The notes: a model not told the origin generated them from the sequence alone. 64,000 nt of DNA from Brotonthovivens ammoniilytica (GCF_025566885.1 NZ_JAOQJQ010000001.1:62001-126000), one strand, 5' to 3'. Positions 1 to 8,914 are shown, numbered from the stretch's first letter. A program made the numbers and translations.

Positions 1-2
1 CG

Positions 3-917
3 CCGGCTGTGATTGAGTTTGTTGATATTGCAGGTCTTGTAAAAGGAGCCAGCAAGGGAGAGGGGCTGGGAAACCAGTTTCTTGCAAATATCCGTGAAGT
101 GGATGCTATTGTACATGTAGTAAGATGTTTTGAAGATACCAATGTAGTACATGTGGACGGGAGCATTGATCCGGCAAGAGATATAGAGACCATTAACTTG
201 GAACTGATTTTTTCAGATCTTGAGATTTTGGAACGAAGAATTGCAAAAACAGCTAAAGGCGCCAGAATGGATAAAAAGCTTGCTAAGGAACTGGCGCTGC
301 TTGAGAGCATAAAGACACATCTAGAAGACGGAAAGCCTGCTAAGACGTATGAGGTCAGTGAGGATGAAGATGAGCAGGAATGGTTTGCTTCTTATAATCT
401 TCTGACCGCAAAGCCTGTTATTTATGCGGCAAATGTAACAGAGGATGATCTTGCGGATGACGGAGCCGGGAATACACATGTGCAGGCAGTCCGGGAGCTG
501 GCAGCCGGGGAAGGCTCCGGTGTTTTTGTAATCTGCGCGCAGATCGAGCAGGAGATTGCAGAGCTTGACGAGGATGAGAAAGCCATGTTTCTGGAGGATC
601 TTGGGCTCTCGCAGTCAGGGCTTGAGAAGCTGATTCAGGCAAGCTACAGCCTCCTTGGACTGATGAGTTACCTGACAGCCGGTGAGGATGAGACCAGAGC
701 CTGGACTATTAAAAAGGGAACAAAAGCGCCTCAGGCGGCGGGAAAGATTCATACTGATTTTGAGCGGGGATTTATCCGCGCAGAAGTGGTGAATTATAAA
801 GACCTGCTGGAGTGGGGAAGTCTGGCTGCAGCCAGAGAAAAAGGTCTGGTTGGACTGGAAGGAAAGGAATATGTTGTGCAGGACGGGGATGTAATTCTGT
901 TCCGTTTTAACGTGTAG
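3..917 (+). CDS. ychF: Obg-like ATPase YchF, 5' end missing
   Basis: This is the C-terminal 304 codons of the YchF/OLA1 family, a ribosome-associated P-loop ATPase. The first complete codons read PAVIEFVDIAGLV, so the reading frame is already open at the window edge and the Walker A region lies upstream. Visible parts are the G3-like DIAGLVKGAS motif, the helical insertion (about residues 80-130) and the C-terminal TGS-like domain ending in the conserved KEYVVQDGDVILFRFNV. The GTG at 9 is not the true start. The next gene follows after 32 bases. The family assignment is secure; only the 5' truncation by the window limits it. Confidence 0.95.
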   Translation, partial: PAVIEFVDIAGLVKGASKGEGLGNQFLANIREVDAIVHVVRCFEDTNVVHVDGSIDPARDIETINLELIFSDLEILERRIAKTAKGARMDKKLAKELALLESIKTHLEDGKPAKTYEVSEDEDEQEWFASYNLLTAKPVIYAANVTEDDLADDGAGNTHVQAVRELAAGEGSGVFVICAQIEQEIAELDEDEKAMFLEDLGLSQSGLEKLIQASYSLLGLMSYLTAGEDETRAWTIKKGTKAPQAAGKIHTDFERGFIRAEVVNYKDLLEWGSLAAAREKGLVGLEGKEYVVQDGDVILFRFNV

Positions 918-949
918 TATCATATAATAATAAAAAACGGCGGTTTTTT

Positions 950-1204
950 ATGCGATTATGTGAGTTTCATAACAAAGAAGTAGTAAATGTAAAAGACTGC
1001 AAAAATCTTGGCTGCGTGGACGACCTGGAGTTTGATGAATGTACAGGCAAGATTTATGCTATGGTGATCCGGGGGCCGGCCCGGTGGTTCGGAATGTTTG
1101 GAAGAGACTGCGAATATGTCATTGGATGGGATAAGATAGTAAAAATCGGTCCGGATATTATTCTGGTGGATGTATGTCTTGAAAAAGTCAGGTGCAGGAT
1201 GTAA
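950..1204 (+). CDS. YlmC/YmxH family PRC-barrel sporulation protein
   Basis: An 84-residue protein matching the YlmC/YmxH family of small PRC-barrel proteins found in spore-forming Firmicutes. The pattern MRLCEFHNKEVVNVKDC, LGCVDDLEFDECTGKI and the WDKIVKIGPDIILVDV strand near the end are typical. The exact molecular role is not established; family members are linked by name to sporulation. It lies 36 bases before nrdR in the same direction and may be cotranscribed with it. No clear ribosome binding site is seen in the short A-rich gap after ychF. Confidence 0.85.
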   Translation: MRLCEFHNKEVVNVKDCKNLGCVDDLEFDECTGKIYAMVIRGPARWFGMFGRDCEYVIGWDKIVKIGPDIILVDVCLEKVRCRM

Positions 1205-1240
1205 AATGAACTTAATAGTAAGGTACAGGAGGATAACCAG

Positions 1241-1693
1241 ATGAAGTGTCCGTTTTGCAGCAATGATAACACAAGAGTCATTGATTCTAGGCCGGCTGAT
1301 GACAATTATTCTATTCGCCGCAGAAGACTGTGCGATGAATGTGGAAAACGTTTTACTACATATGAAAAAGTGGAAACCATTCCGTTAATTGTCATTAAGA
1401 AAGATGACAACAGAGAGCAGTATGACCGGGCAAAGTTAGAAGCCGGGGTTTTGCGGGCCTGCCATAAGCGTCCGGTTTCTGTCAAACAGATCAGCCAGCT
1501 GATTGATGATGTGGAAGTGGAGATTTTTAACAGAGAAGAAAAAGAGATTCCAAGTAATGTCATTGGTGAGATGGTAATGGACAAATTAAAGGATATTGAT
1601 GCAGTAGCGTATGTCAGATTTGCGTCAGTTTACCGGGAGTTTAAGGACGTGAATACCTTTATGAATGAATTAAAGAAAATGCTGAACCAATAG
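1241..1693 (+). CDS. nrdR: Transcriptional repressor NrdR
   Basis: A 150-residue NrdR, the repressor of ribonucleotide reductase genes that senses ATP/dATP. The N-terminal zinc ribbon shows CPFC (residues 3-6) and CDEC (about 31-34), followed by GKRFTTYE. An ATP-cone domain occupies about residues 49-139. Length matches the family. A ribosome binding site (AGGAGG) stands about 9 bases before the ATG. The role as regulator of nrd genes is family knowledge; no nrd gene is in the window. Confidence 0.97.
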   Translation: MKCPFCSNDNTRVIDSRPADDNYSIRRRRLCDECGKRFTTYEKVETIPLIVIKKDDNREQYDRAKLEAGVLRACHKRPVSVKQISQLIDDVEVEIFNREEKEIPSNVIGEMVMDKLKDIDAVAYVRFASVYREFKDVNTFMNELKKMLNQ

Positions 1694-1749
1694 ATTTGTT
1701 TCGTGTAGCCTAAGCAGATACCATAGGGTGTCTGTTTAGGCTAAATCTA
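1691..1749 (+). terminator. Strong two-part stem-loop after nrdR
   Basis: A 17-bp stem, TAGCCTAAGCAGATACC (1706-1722) against GGTGTCTGTTTAGGCTA (1727-1743) with two G-U pairs and a 4-base loop. It is extended by an outer TAGATTT/AAATCTA pair (1691-1697 and 1743-1749). No long T tract follows, so it is a less typical terminator. Its place right after the nrdR stop favours a 3' end or RNA-stabilising role. Confidence 0.6.
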
Positions 1750-1792
1750 TGAAAAAAACCATAAGAGAGGAAAGAACGTTAAAAATAAGCGT

Positions 1793-2350
1793 ATGGGATT
1801 TGAAAAGTTTTATCCGGATATGTATATTGAATCTGTATACAAGATTAATTTTGACCGGCTGTATGAGGACGGATTCCGGGGATTGATTTTTGATATTGAT
1901 AATACACTGGTAACTCATGGGGCACCAGCAGATGACCGTGCAAAAAAGTTGTTTTTGCATTTAAAAGAGCTTGGATTTTGCTGCTGCCTGCTTTCTAATA
2001 ATCAGGAGCCAAGGGTGAAGATGTTTAATGACAGTGTAAATGTCAATTATATATTTGATGCCCACAAGCCTTCCGTAAAAAACTATGAAAAAGCTATGGA
2101 GCTGATGCATACAAAGAAGGATAATACCGTATTTATCGGTGATCAGATCTTTACCGATATTTTTGGAGCCAAAAGGACGGGGATCCGGACAATTATGGTA
2201 AAAAAAATACACTGGAAAGAGGAAATTCAAATTGTGCTGAAACGCCGGCTGGAGGCAGTGGTGTTGCTGGGATACCGTTCCTATATGAAGCGGCTTGGAA
2301 AAAAGAGTAAGGATACACCTATAAGCCTGTATGAACGATACCGGAAATAA
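1793..2350 (+). CDS. yqeG: YqeG family HAD-IIIA phosphatase
   Basis: A 185-residue HAD hydrolase of the YqeG family. Motif I is FDIDNTLV (about residues 33-40), motif II LLSNN (about 65-69), a conserved HKPS lysine, and motif III FIGDQIFTDIFGAKRTG. The start at 1793 has a poorly placed upstream GA-rich stretch (agaggaaag about 20 bases away), so initiation may be weak. YqeG proteins are often described as phosphatidylglycerophosphatase-like or of unknown substrate; nothing here decides it. rpiB follows after 39 bases. Confidence 0.9.
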   Translation: MGFEKFYPDMYIESVYKINFDRLYEDGFRGLIFDIDNTLVTHGAPADDRAKKLFLHLKELGFCCCLLSNNQEPRVKMFNDSVNVNYIFDAHKPSVKNYEKAMELMHTKKDNTVFIGDQIFTDIFGAKRTGIRTIMVKKIHWKEEIQIVLKRRLEAVVLLGYRSYMKRLGKKSKDTPISLYERYRK

Positions 2351-2389
2351 TGTAACAAAATCAGATGAGAGTGTGAAAGGGACAAGGGT

Positions 2390-2833
2390 ATGAAAATCGT
2401 TATAGCGAATGACCACGCGGCAGTGGAAATGAAGCGGGAGCTGGTTTCTTATCTGCAGGAAGCAGGACATGAAGTAATTAATATGGGCACGGATATTGCA
2501 GAAAGCTGCAATTATGCGGAATACGGAGAGAGGGCGGCCAGAGCTGTGGCGGCAAAAGAGGCAGACTGCGGAGTGTTAATCTGCGGCACCGGCGTGGGTA
2601 TTTCTCTGGCGGCCAATAAGGTAAAGGGGATACGGGCAGCTGTATGTTCAGAGGCAACCACCGCCCGGCTGGTGAAACAGCACAACAATGCCAATATGAT
2701 TGCCTTTGGCGCCAGAATCGTAGGAATGGAAACGGCAAAGGATATAGTGGATGCATATCTGGGGGCTGAATTTGAAGGGGGACGACACCAAAAGCGTATT
2801 GATCTGATTCATGCAATTGAAGAAAAAGGTTGA
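2390..2833 (+). CDS. rpiB: Ribose-5-phosphate isomerase B
   Basis: A 147-residue RpiB/LacAB-type isomerase interconverting ribulose 5-phosphate and ribose 5-phosphate in the pentose phosphate pathway. The N-terminal MKIVIANDHA, the catalytic-loop stretch DCGVLICGTGVGISLAANK (about residues 59-77) with its active Cys, and the ending GGRHQKRIDLI are diagnostic. The start is preceded by AAAGGGACAAGG. Length is normal for the family. Confidence 0.96.
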   Translation: MKIVIANDHAAVEMKRELVSYLQEAGHEVINMGTDIAESCNYAEYGERAARAVAAKEADCGVLICGTGVGISLAANKVKGIRAAVCSEATTARLVKQHNNANMIAFGARIVGMETAKDIVDAYLGAEFEGGRHQKRIDLIHAIEEKG

Positions 2834-2910
2834 AATATCCAGGGGTTTATTATAGAATATTTAAAAGTAGGGGCAGTTTTATGCCCATTATTTGGCAAGG
2901 AGGATTTCAG

Positions 2911-3468
2911 ATGATTTCAGCAGGAGATTTCAGAAATGGTATTACAATTGAGTTAGAAGGCAATATCTTTCAGATTATTGAATTTCAGCATGTAAAACCT
3001 GGTAAAGGTGCTGCATTTGTTAGAACAAAATTAAAAAATATTAAGAGCGGCGGTGTAGTAGAAAAAACATTCCGTCCTACAGAGAAATGTCCCCAGGCAC
3101 GTATTGACAGAACTGAGAAGCAGTATCTGTACAATGATGGAGATCTGTACTATTTTATGGATACAGATACCTATGATCAGATTGCTATGGCACAGGATGC
3201 CATTGGCGACGCATTAAAATTTGTAAAAGAAAACGAGAACGTAACAATGCTTTCCCACAACGGAAATGTATTCGCGGTAGAGCCTCCAATGTTTGTAGAG
3301 CTGGAAATTACAGATACAGAGCCGGGCTTTAAAGGCGATACAGCAACAGGTGCTACAAAGCCGGCAGTTGTTGAGACCGGAGCTACCGTATATGTACCGC
3401 TGTTTGTAGAGCAGGGGGACAAGATTAAAATTGATACAAGAAGCGGCGATTATCTGTCACGTGTTTAA
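2911..3468 (+). CDS. efp: Elongation factor P
   Basis: A 185-residue EF-P, which relieves ribosome stalling at polyproline stretches. The start at 2911 is chosen because AAGGAGG (2897-2903) sits 7 bases upstream and because family members begin MISAGDFRNGITIE. The frame is open back to 2830 but that extension is not family-like. The loop HVKPGKGAAF carries the lysine that is the usual modification site. The three-domain length and the ending DTRSGDYLSRV are standard. It is followed by the composite repeat with a terminator. Confidence 0.97.
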   Translation: MISAGDFRNGITIELEGNIFQIIEFQHVKPGKGAAFVRTKLKNIKSGGVVEKTFRPTEKCPQARIDRTEKQYLYNDGDLYYFMDTDTYDQIAMAQDAIGDALKFVKENENVTMLSHNGNVFAVEPPMFVELEITDTEPGFKGDTATGATKPAVVETGATVYVPLFVEQGDKIKIDTRSGDYLSRV

Positions 3469-3550
3469 GGATAACAGACAGATGGCAGAGTAAATCAGAT
3501 TCAGCGGATTTCAGGCGGAGAAGTGATTCAATGTCTGAAGGCGCTGATTC

Positions 3551-3718
3551 TTTTTTTACTCTATAGGAAATACTGCGTTGTGATAAGGCTGAAAAGTACT
3601 GATTCCTATAGAGTAAAAAAACGCTCCGCTGTGGATCACACTGCGGCGGAAGGGAGTCATGTTGCTTACGCAACCCGCCGCAGGCGGAGAATCCTGCCGT
3701 GGCAGGATTCTTTTTATT
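3551..3718 (+). repeat. Composite dispersed repeat, copy 1 (full)
   Basis: Module P (3551-3621) is a palindromic element beginning TTTTTTTACTCTATAGGAA and ending with the inverted TTCCTATAGAGTAAAAAAA. Module T (3622-3718) is GC-rich, contains a GGGAG-like site followed by ATG (3651-3661), then CCGCCGCAGGCGGAGAA (3675-3691) and a terminator hairpin. The same modules recur in this window at 56956-57116 (complete), 3711-3818, 10038-10083, 30014-30055, 33759-33813 and 60155-60194. The terminal inverted repeats resemble small non-coding mobile elements; mobility is inference. Confidence 0.85.
3689..3718 (+). terminator. Rho-independent terminator inside repeat copy 1
   Basis: GAATCCTGCC (3689-3698) pairs with GGCAGGATTC (3701-3710), followed at once by TTTTTATT. 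It would end transcription from efp. The sequence is shared with the minus-strand terminator at 10038-10067. Confidence 0.85.
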
Positions 3719-3818
3719 CTATAGGAAATACTGCGTTGTGATAAGGCTGAAAAGTACTGATTCCTATAGAGTAAAAAAACGCTCCACTGTGGATCGCACT
3801 GCGGCGGAAGGGAGAATC
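3711..3818 (+). repeat. Composite dispersed repeat, copy 2 (truncated)
   Basis: A second palindromic module (3711-3779) overlaps the T tract of the copy 1 terminator and is nearly identical to 3551-3621. It is followed by the first part of module T (GCTCCACTG to GCGGCGGAAGGGAG). The copy breaks off at the start codon of the aminotransferase gene at 3819, so the AAGGGAG ribosome binding site of that gene (3808-3814) comes from the repeat. In copy 1 the matching position also carries AGGGAG and an ATG. Confidence 0.8.
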
Positions 3819-4988
3819 ATGGATTATAATTTTGATAAAATCATTGACCGGAGGGGCACTGCCAGTGAGAAGTACGACTTTTTAGAGAAAAACGGTTTTT
3901 CTAAGGATACCCTTCCTATGTGGGTGGCGGATATGGATTTTGAAACCGTCCCGGAAGTAAAGGAGAAACTAAAGGAACTGGTGGAACATGGAATATACGG
4001 ATATACGGGAAGGACAGATGGGTATTATAAAGCTGTCTGCAGCTGGTTTTCCAGACGTTTTCAGTGGAAGATTGACCGGGAGTGGGTCATCAGCACACCG
4101 GGAATTGTATTTGCCCTGGCAGCAGCAGTACGGGCTTTTACGAATCCGGGGGATGGTGTGATGATTCAGCAGCCTGTCTACTATCCCTTTGAATCTGTAA
4201 TCCAGAGGAATCACAGAACAGTTGTCAATAACCAGTTAAAGCTGGTTGGCGGAAGATATGAAATGGATTTTGAGCTTATGGAGCGCCAGATTAGAGAACA
4301 TCATGTGAAACTGTTTCTGCTGTGCAGTCCCCACAACCCTGTGGGAAGGGTATGGACATGGGAGGAGCTGCTGAAGGCAGCGGAGATCTGCAGAAAATAC
4401 GATGTGCTGACAGCGGCAGATGAGATCCACTGTGATTTTGTGAGGAAAGGTTTTTGGCATACATCCTTTGGAACCCTTCCGGAAGAGTTTGCCGCACGCT
4501 CCATAATCTGTACGGCACCCAGCAAGACTTTTAATCTGGCGGGTCTGCAGGCCTCAAATATTATAATTTCCAATGCTGAGCTCAGGAGACGGTACCTTAC
4601 GGAGCTAAATGCCTGCGCAAGCTTTGGAGCCGGTATGTTTGGGCTGGCAGCCTGCCAGACGGCCTATGAGACCGGAGAGGTGTGGCTTACAGAGCTTCTT
4701 GCTTATCTGGAGCAGAATTATCAATATGTAAAAACGTTTCTCGCCGAATATCTGCCCAAAATCAGACTCACAGAACTAGAAGGCACATATCTGATCTGGA
4801 TGGACTTTCGGGAATACCATTTTAGTGACCGGGAATTAGAGGAAAAAATGCGGCATGGTGCAAATCTCTGGCTGGATGCAGGAACGATGTTTGGAGCCGG
4901 AGGCCGGGGATTTATGCGGATGAACATAGCCGTTCCCCGCAAAACCCTGAAAGAGGCCATGAAACGGTTAAAAGCAGCTTTTTCTTAA
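3819..4988 (+). CDS. MalY/PatB family PLP-dependent aminotransferase / C-S lyase
   Basis: A 389-residue fold-type I PLP enzyme. MDYNFDKIIDRRGTAS and LPMWVADMDFE at the N-terminus are typical of the MalY/PatB (cystathionine beta-lyase-like) group, as are SPHNPVGRVW, ADEIHCDF and the PLP lysine in APSKTFNLAGLQ. The start at 3819 was chosen because homologues begin near there and AAGGGAG lies 4 bases upstream; the frame is open 40 codons further but that part is repeat DNA. Likely activity is C-S bond cleavage of cystathionine or cysteine, or aminotransfer. Its 3' end overlaps the convergent flippase gene by 21 bases. Confidence 0.88.
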   Translation: MDYNFDKIIDRRGTASEKYDFLEKNGFSKDTLPMWVADMDFETVPEVKEKLKELVEHGIYGYTGRTDGYYKAVCSWFSRRFQWKIDREWVISTPGIVFALAAAVRAFTNPGDGVMIQQPVYYPFESVIQRNHRTVVNNQLKLVGGRYEMDFELMERQIREHHVKLFLLCSPHNPVGRVWTWEELLKAAEICRKYDVLTAADEIHCDFVRKGFWHTSFGTLPEEFAARSIICTAPSKTFNLAGLQASNIIISNAELRRRYLTELNACASFGAGMFGLAACQTAYETGEVWLTELLAYLEQNYQYVKTFLAEYLPKIRLTELEGTYLIWMDFREYHFSDRELEEKMRHGANLWLDAGTMFGAGGRGFMRMNIAVPRKTLKEAMKRLKAAFS

Positions 4989-6263
4989 ATTCCGGTAGGA
5001 AAGTGCAGATACAAAAATCTGGCTTACAAGCATGCCCCAAAGGTAGCCTCTCATTCCCATCTGCGGAATCAGAAACAGGATAAAGAGCATCCGGATACAG
5101 CTGCCGCCGATGTTGATGCCCAGAACGGTTTTGGGTTTCCCAAGGCCGTGGAGGATACTGCAGAGGGTACTGCTTAAAAATAAAAACGGACAGATCCAGC
5201 AGAGGTTTTTCAGGTAGATGCCCGCCAGATGATTATGGAACAGCTGCTGGCCTACAAAAGTACCGCTGATCAGGAAAATAAAAGTACACAAAAGACCGAG
5301 AATAACAGAAAGTTCTACGGTCTTTTTTATAATGCGCTGAATCTGGCGTTCCTGGCGGGAAGCCTGGGCTCTGGAAATCTCAGGCAGCAAAAGTACGGAC
5401 AGGGAATTGCTTAGTACCGCCGGAAGCATAATGGTGGAAAGAACCATACCGGTAAGGATGCCATAGACGCTTAATGCATCATAAGTACTGTATCCGAAGT
5501 CTTTTAAGCTCATGGGGATCAGAATCGTTTCAAGACTCTGGGCCAGGCTTAGTACAATACGGTTAACCGTAAATGGAAAGGCCATGGAGCACAGATTTTT
5601 AAAGGAACGCCTGACCTGGCCGGAGGCTTTTTTAAAGCGCAGCATTGTGATACAAAACAGGGAGGAGGCCAGTTCTCCGATGAAAAGCCCCCAGACGGCA
5701 GTGGTAGCTGTCAAAGCCTTTCCTTCCTCTGTCAGGATCATGCAGATGACATAGACCCCCGCCACCCGGATGATTTGTTCTAGCAGCTGGGAAGCAGCAG
5801 GGATGGCGGTTTTTTTCAGCCCATAATAATATCCGTTAATACAGTTATGTATAGATGCGAAAGGGATAGCCAGAGCCATAATACGCAGCAGATCTTCACA
5901 GCGGGGTTCCTCCAGCAGATAACGGCTTAAAAATCCTGCGTTTTCATATACTGCAAAGGCACAGAGAAACGACAGCGCAACAGAAAGCACAGTTCCAAGG
6001 TAGAGATAAAGCCGTGCTTCTTTTCTGCTTTCGCTGGCAGCTGTAAATCGTGAAATGGCAGTCTGGATACCGCCGCAGGAAATGGCCAGGGCAAATACAA
6101 AGACGGGAAATATCAGCTGAAAAATGCCAAGGGCCTCCGCACCAATTGTTCTTGAAAGGAATATTTTATAGAAGAAGCCAATGAGCCGGCTGACGATTCC
6201 TGTAAGTGTTAAAAGGATCGTGCCGGCCAGCAGGCTGCTTTTAAAAAGAGAATGATTCTTCAC
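4968..6263 (-). CDS. SpoVB-like polysaccharide/lipid flippase (MATE/MVF superfamily)
   Basis: A 431-residue integral membrane protein with about a dozen hydrophobic segments. The N-terminus LAGTILLTLTGIVSRLIGFFYKIFLSRTIGAEALGIFQLIFP is characteristic of SpoVB/PST-type flippases, as is the INGYYYGLKKTAIPAASQLLEQ segment. The SpoVB group is associated with spore cortex or cell-wall lipid precursor transport. It is slightly shorter than SpoVB itself (about 500 residues). It is convergent with and overlaps the aminotransferase gene, and divergent from the cysteine desulfurase 67 bases away. Confidence 0.85.
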   Translation of the reverse strand: MKNHSLFKSSLLAGTILLTLTGIVSRLIGFFYKIFLSRTIGAEALGIFQLIFPVFVFALAISCGGIQTAISRFTAASESRKEARLYLYLGTVLSVALSFLCAFAVYENAGFLSRYLLEEPRCEDLLRIMALAIPFASIHNCINGYYYGLKKTAIPAASQLLEQIIRVAGVYVICMILTEEGKALTATTAVWGLFIGELASSLFCITMLRFKKASGQVRRSFKNLCSMAFPFTVNRIVLSLAQSLETILIPMSLKDFGYSTYDALSVYGILTGMVLSTIMLPAVLSNSLSVLLLPEISRAQASRQERQIQRIIKKTVELSVILGLLCTFIFLISGTFVGQQLFHNHLAGIYLKNLCWICPFLFLSSTLCSILHGLGKPKTVLGINIGGSCIRMLFILFLIPQMGMRGYLWGMLVSQIFVSALSYRNLRKSCF

Positions 6264-6330
6264 GTAAAAACTCCGTTTTTTTACAGTATATGAAGATGTG
6301 ATAAATTAAGAACAGGCAGAAAGGAATCCT

Positions 6331-7418
6331 ATGGACAGAATGATATATTTGGACCATGCGGCCACAACTCAGCCTTATCCGGAAGCAGTGGAAGCCATGC
6401 TTCCATATTATGGAAAATATTATGGGAATGCGTCTTCTGGCTATGAGCTGGGGGATGACAGCAAAGAAGCGCTGGAGAGTGCCAGACGAAAAATTGCAAA
6501 TACCATGCGGGTGCCGCCGGATACAATTTATTTTACTTCGGGGGGAACCGAGAGTAATAACTGGGTGCTGCGCAGGGTTTTTGAAGATCGGAAAACAAAG
6601 GGAAACCATATAATAACTACAAAAATTGAGCATCCGGCAATTTTAAAAACATGTAAGGAGCTGGAAAAACAGGGAGGACGGGTAACTTATCTGGATGTGG
6701 ATGCTTATGGAAGCGTAAATATGGCTCAGCTGAAACGCGCCATATGCAGGGAAACAATTCTGATTTCTGTTATGTATGCAAATAATGAAATCGGCACCTT
6801 GCAGCCGGTCAGAGAAATCGGGGCGGTTGCTTCTAGAGCGGGAGTTTTGTTTCATACAGATGCCGTGCAGGCATATGGACATCTTCCGGTATATCCCGGG
6901 GCCTGCCGTGCAGACTTTTTAACTGCCAGCGGACATAAATTTAAAGGGCCGAAAGGAATCGGCTTTTTGTATATCAGAAATCGGAATACAATCAGCCCGT
7001 ATCAGACCGGCGGCGGACAAGAGCAGCAGATGCGCTCAGGAACAGAAAATATTCCGGGTATTGTGGGCATCGGAGTGGCTGCAGAGTTATCCTGCCGGAA
7101 TCTGCCGGAGAAAGTGTCGCATTTGTGCCAGCACAGAGATTACCTAATTCGAAGAATCAGACAGGAGGTGCCTGAGGCAGTGTTGAACGGGCATCCAATC
7201 CGGAGGCTTCCGGGAAATGTTAATATCTGTATTCCGGGAATCGACGGCGGGGCGCTGGCAGCCATGCTTGATATAGAAGGAATCTGTGTTTCTTCTGCCT
7301 CTGCATGTTCCACCGGCAGCAGTGAACCGTCCCATGTATTAAAGGCCATCGGCAGGACAGATCAGGAAGCATACGGAGCCCTGCGCATGACGCTGGGAGA
7401 AGAGAATACAAAAGAAGA
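6331..7418 (+). CDS. Cysteine desulfurase (NifS/IscS type), 3' end lost in assembly gap
   Basis: The first 362 codons of a class V PLP aminotransferase-fold cysteine desulfurase. Seen are IYLDHAATTQPYPEA at the start, the cofactor lysine at 203 in SGHKFKGPKG, RSGTENIPGIVG, and the catalytic cysteine 326 in SSASACSTGSSEPSHVL. This loop is of the NifS/group I type. Family length is about 380-390, so only some 20 codons and the stop are hidden by N from 7419. Because mnmA lies just downstream, this enzyme probably supplies sulfur for tRNA thiolation and Fe-S assembly. Confidence 0.93.
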
Positions 7419-7734
7419 NNNNNNNNNNNNNNNNNNNNNNNNNNNNNNNNNNNNNNNNNNNNNNNNNNNNNNNNNNNNNNNNNNNNNNNNNNNNNNNNNN
7501 NNNNNNNNNNNNNNNNNNNNNNNNNNNNNNNNNNNNNNNNNNNNNNNNNNNNNNNNNNNNNNNNNNNNNNNNNNNNNNNNNNNNNNNNNNNNNNNNNNNN
7601 NNNNNNNNNNNNNNNNNNNNNNNNNNNNNNNNNNNNNNNNNNNNNNNNNNNNNNNNNNNNNNNNNNNNNNNNNNNNNNNNNNNNNNNNNNNNNNNNNNNN
7701 NNNNNNNNNNNNNNNNNNNNNNNNNNNNNNNNNN
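7419..7734. other. Assembly gap (316 N)
   Basis: A run of 316 unresolved bases between the cysteine desulfurase and mnmA. The true length is unknown. An open frame continuing from the gap ends at a TGA (7822-7824) overlapping the mnmA ATG, an arrangement often seen for coupled genes. The visible 28 residues after the gap do not look like a cysteine desulfurase terminus, so part of a second small gene may be hidden here. I could not identify it. Confidence 0.95.
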
Positions 7735-7820
7735 GTGTTTCAGTCGGCATTTGCTACGGCTGGAGCCAGCGGGCTTTCACAGCAGCAGAAGTCTGACCAG
7801 AGAAAGGATTTTAGATTTTT

Positions 7821-8888
7821 ATGAAAGAAAAAGTTGTAATTGGAATGTCTGGAGGGGTAGATTCTTCGGCGGCAGCATATTTATTGAAGGAACAGGGGTA
7901 TGAGGTTCTGGGGGTAACTATGGTTCACTGGATGGATGAACAGGCAGAAAAACAGGGAGAATTATGTCCCAGCCTGCAGGCGGCAGAGGATGCAAAAAAA
8001 GTGGCTGAAACTCTGGGGATTGCACATTACACGCTGGACTTTCAGCAGGAATTTAAAACCCATGTTATTGACTACTTTGTAGATGAATATCTGCGGGGAA
8101 GGACTCCAAACCCCTGCAATGTCTGCAACCGCTATGTAAAATGGGAAGCACTTTTGACACGGGCGGCAGAATTGGGAGCTTCTAAAATCGCAACGGGACA
8201 TTATGGGGGAATTACCCGTCTTAAAAACGGCCGGTATGCTTTAAAGCGTGCAGCGTCGGGGGAGAAAGACCAGACTTATGCGCTGTATAATTTGACCCAG
8301 GAGCAATTATCACGGACACTGATGCCGGTGGGATATTATAAAAAAGAGCAGATACGGGAAATTGCGGCAAAGGCAGGGCTTTTTGTGGCGTCAAAGCCGG
8401 ACAGTCAGGAAATCTGTTTTATTCCGGATCATGATTATGCGGGATATATCCGCAGAGTAACGGGACAAGAGATTCGGCCCGGAAATTTTGTAACACCAAA
8501 AGGTGAGATTCTGGGACGGCATAAAGGAATTATTCATTATACCATTGGTCAGAGAAAAGGACTGGGAATTGCGCTGGGGCGCCCGGCGTTTGTAACAGAA
8601 ATCCGGCCGGATACCAATGAGGTAGTATTAAGTACCAATGAATCACTGTTTCGAAAGACGCTTACGGCAGATCACTTTAACTGGATGGGATGGGAAGGCG
8701 CCAAAAAACCCCTTTGCTGCAGCGCTAAAATACGCTACTCCCACAAAGGGGCGGACTGTCTGGTGAAAGAAAATCCCGACGGCAGCGTCAGCTGTGAGTT
8801 TGATGAGCCGCAGAGGGCCATTACGCCGGGACAGGCTGTTGTGTTATATGATGGAGACATTGTTCTGGGCGGCGGATTAATCAGATGA
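7821..8888 (+). CDS. mnmA: tRNA-specific 2-thiouridylase MnmA
   Basis: A 355-residue MnmA that thiolates U34 of Lys, Glu and Gln tRNAs. The PP-loop is SGGVDSS (residues 10-16). The catalytic cysteines are C99 in TPNPCNVCNRYVKW and C199 in EICFIPD. The central HYTIGQRKGLGIA and the C-terminal beta-barrel with EPQRAITPGQAVVLYD are all present. An AAAGGA site is 14 bases upstream. Pairing with a cysteine desulfurase gene gives the sulfur relay. Confidence 0.97.
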   Translation: MKEKVVIGMSGGVDSSAAAYLLKEQGYEVLGVTMVHWMDEQAEKQGELCPSLQAAEDAKKVAETLGIAHYTLDFQQEFKTHVIDYFVDEYLRGRTPNPCNVCNRYVKWEALLTRAAELGASKIATGHYGGITRLKNGRYALKRAASGEKDQTYALYNLTQEQLSRTLMPVGYYKKEQIREIAAKAGLFVASKPDSQEICFIPDHDYAGYIRRVTGQEIRPGNFVTPKGEILGRHKGIIHYTIGQRKGLGIALGRPAFVTEIRPDTNEVVLSTNESLFRKTLTADHFNWMGWEGAKKPLCCSAKIRYSHKGADCLVKENPDGSVSCEFDEPQRAITPGQAVVLYDGDIVLGGGLIR

Positions 8889-8914
8889 AAATAGCATAAG
8901 AATCAAAAAATACT

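Noticed and set aside
2830..2910. 27-residue N-terminal extension of EF-P
   Set aside because: EF-P homologues start at MISAGDF and a strong RBS stands just before 2911; the extension overlaps the rpiB stop.
3551..3621. Module P as a bidirectional rho-independent terminator
   Set aside because: The T and A runs are paired within the outer stem rather than following a hairpin as an unpaired T tract, so module P alone does not fit a terminator; the terminator is in module T.
3551..3779. CRISPR array from the two near-identical repeats
   Set aside because: Only two copies, each a palindromic element with terminator sequence between them; no regular spacers or cas genes.
5229..5754. Short plus-strand frames inside the flippase gene
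   Set aside because: Shadow frames antisense to a clear membrane protein, without ribosome binding sites or family similarity.
6331..7824. One 497-residue protein across the N gap
   Set aside because: Cysteine desulfurases are about 380-390 residues; the continuity is an artefact of reading through N.
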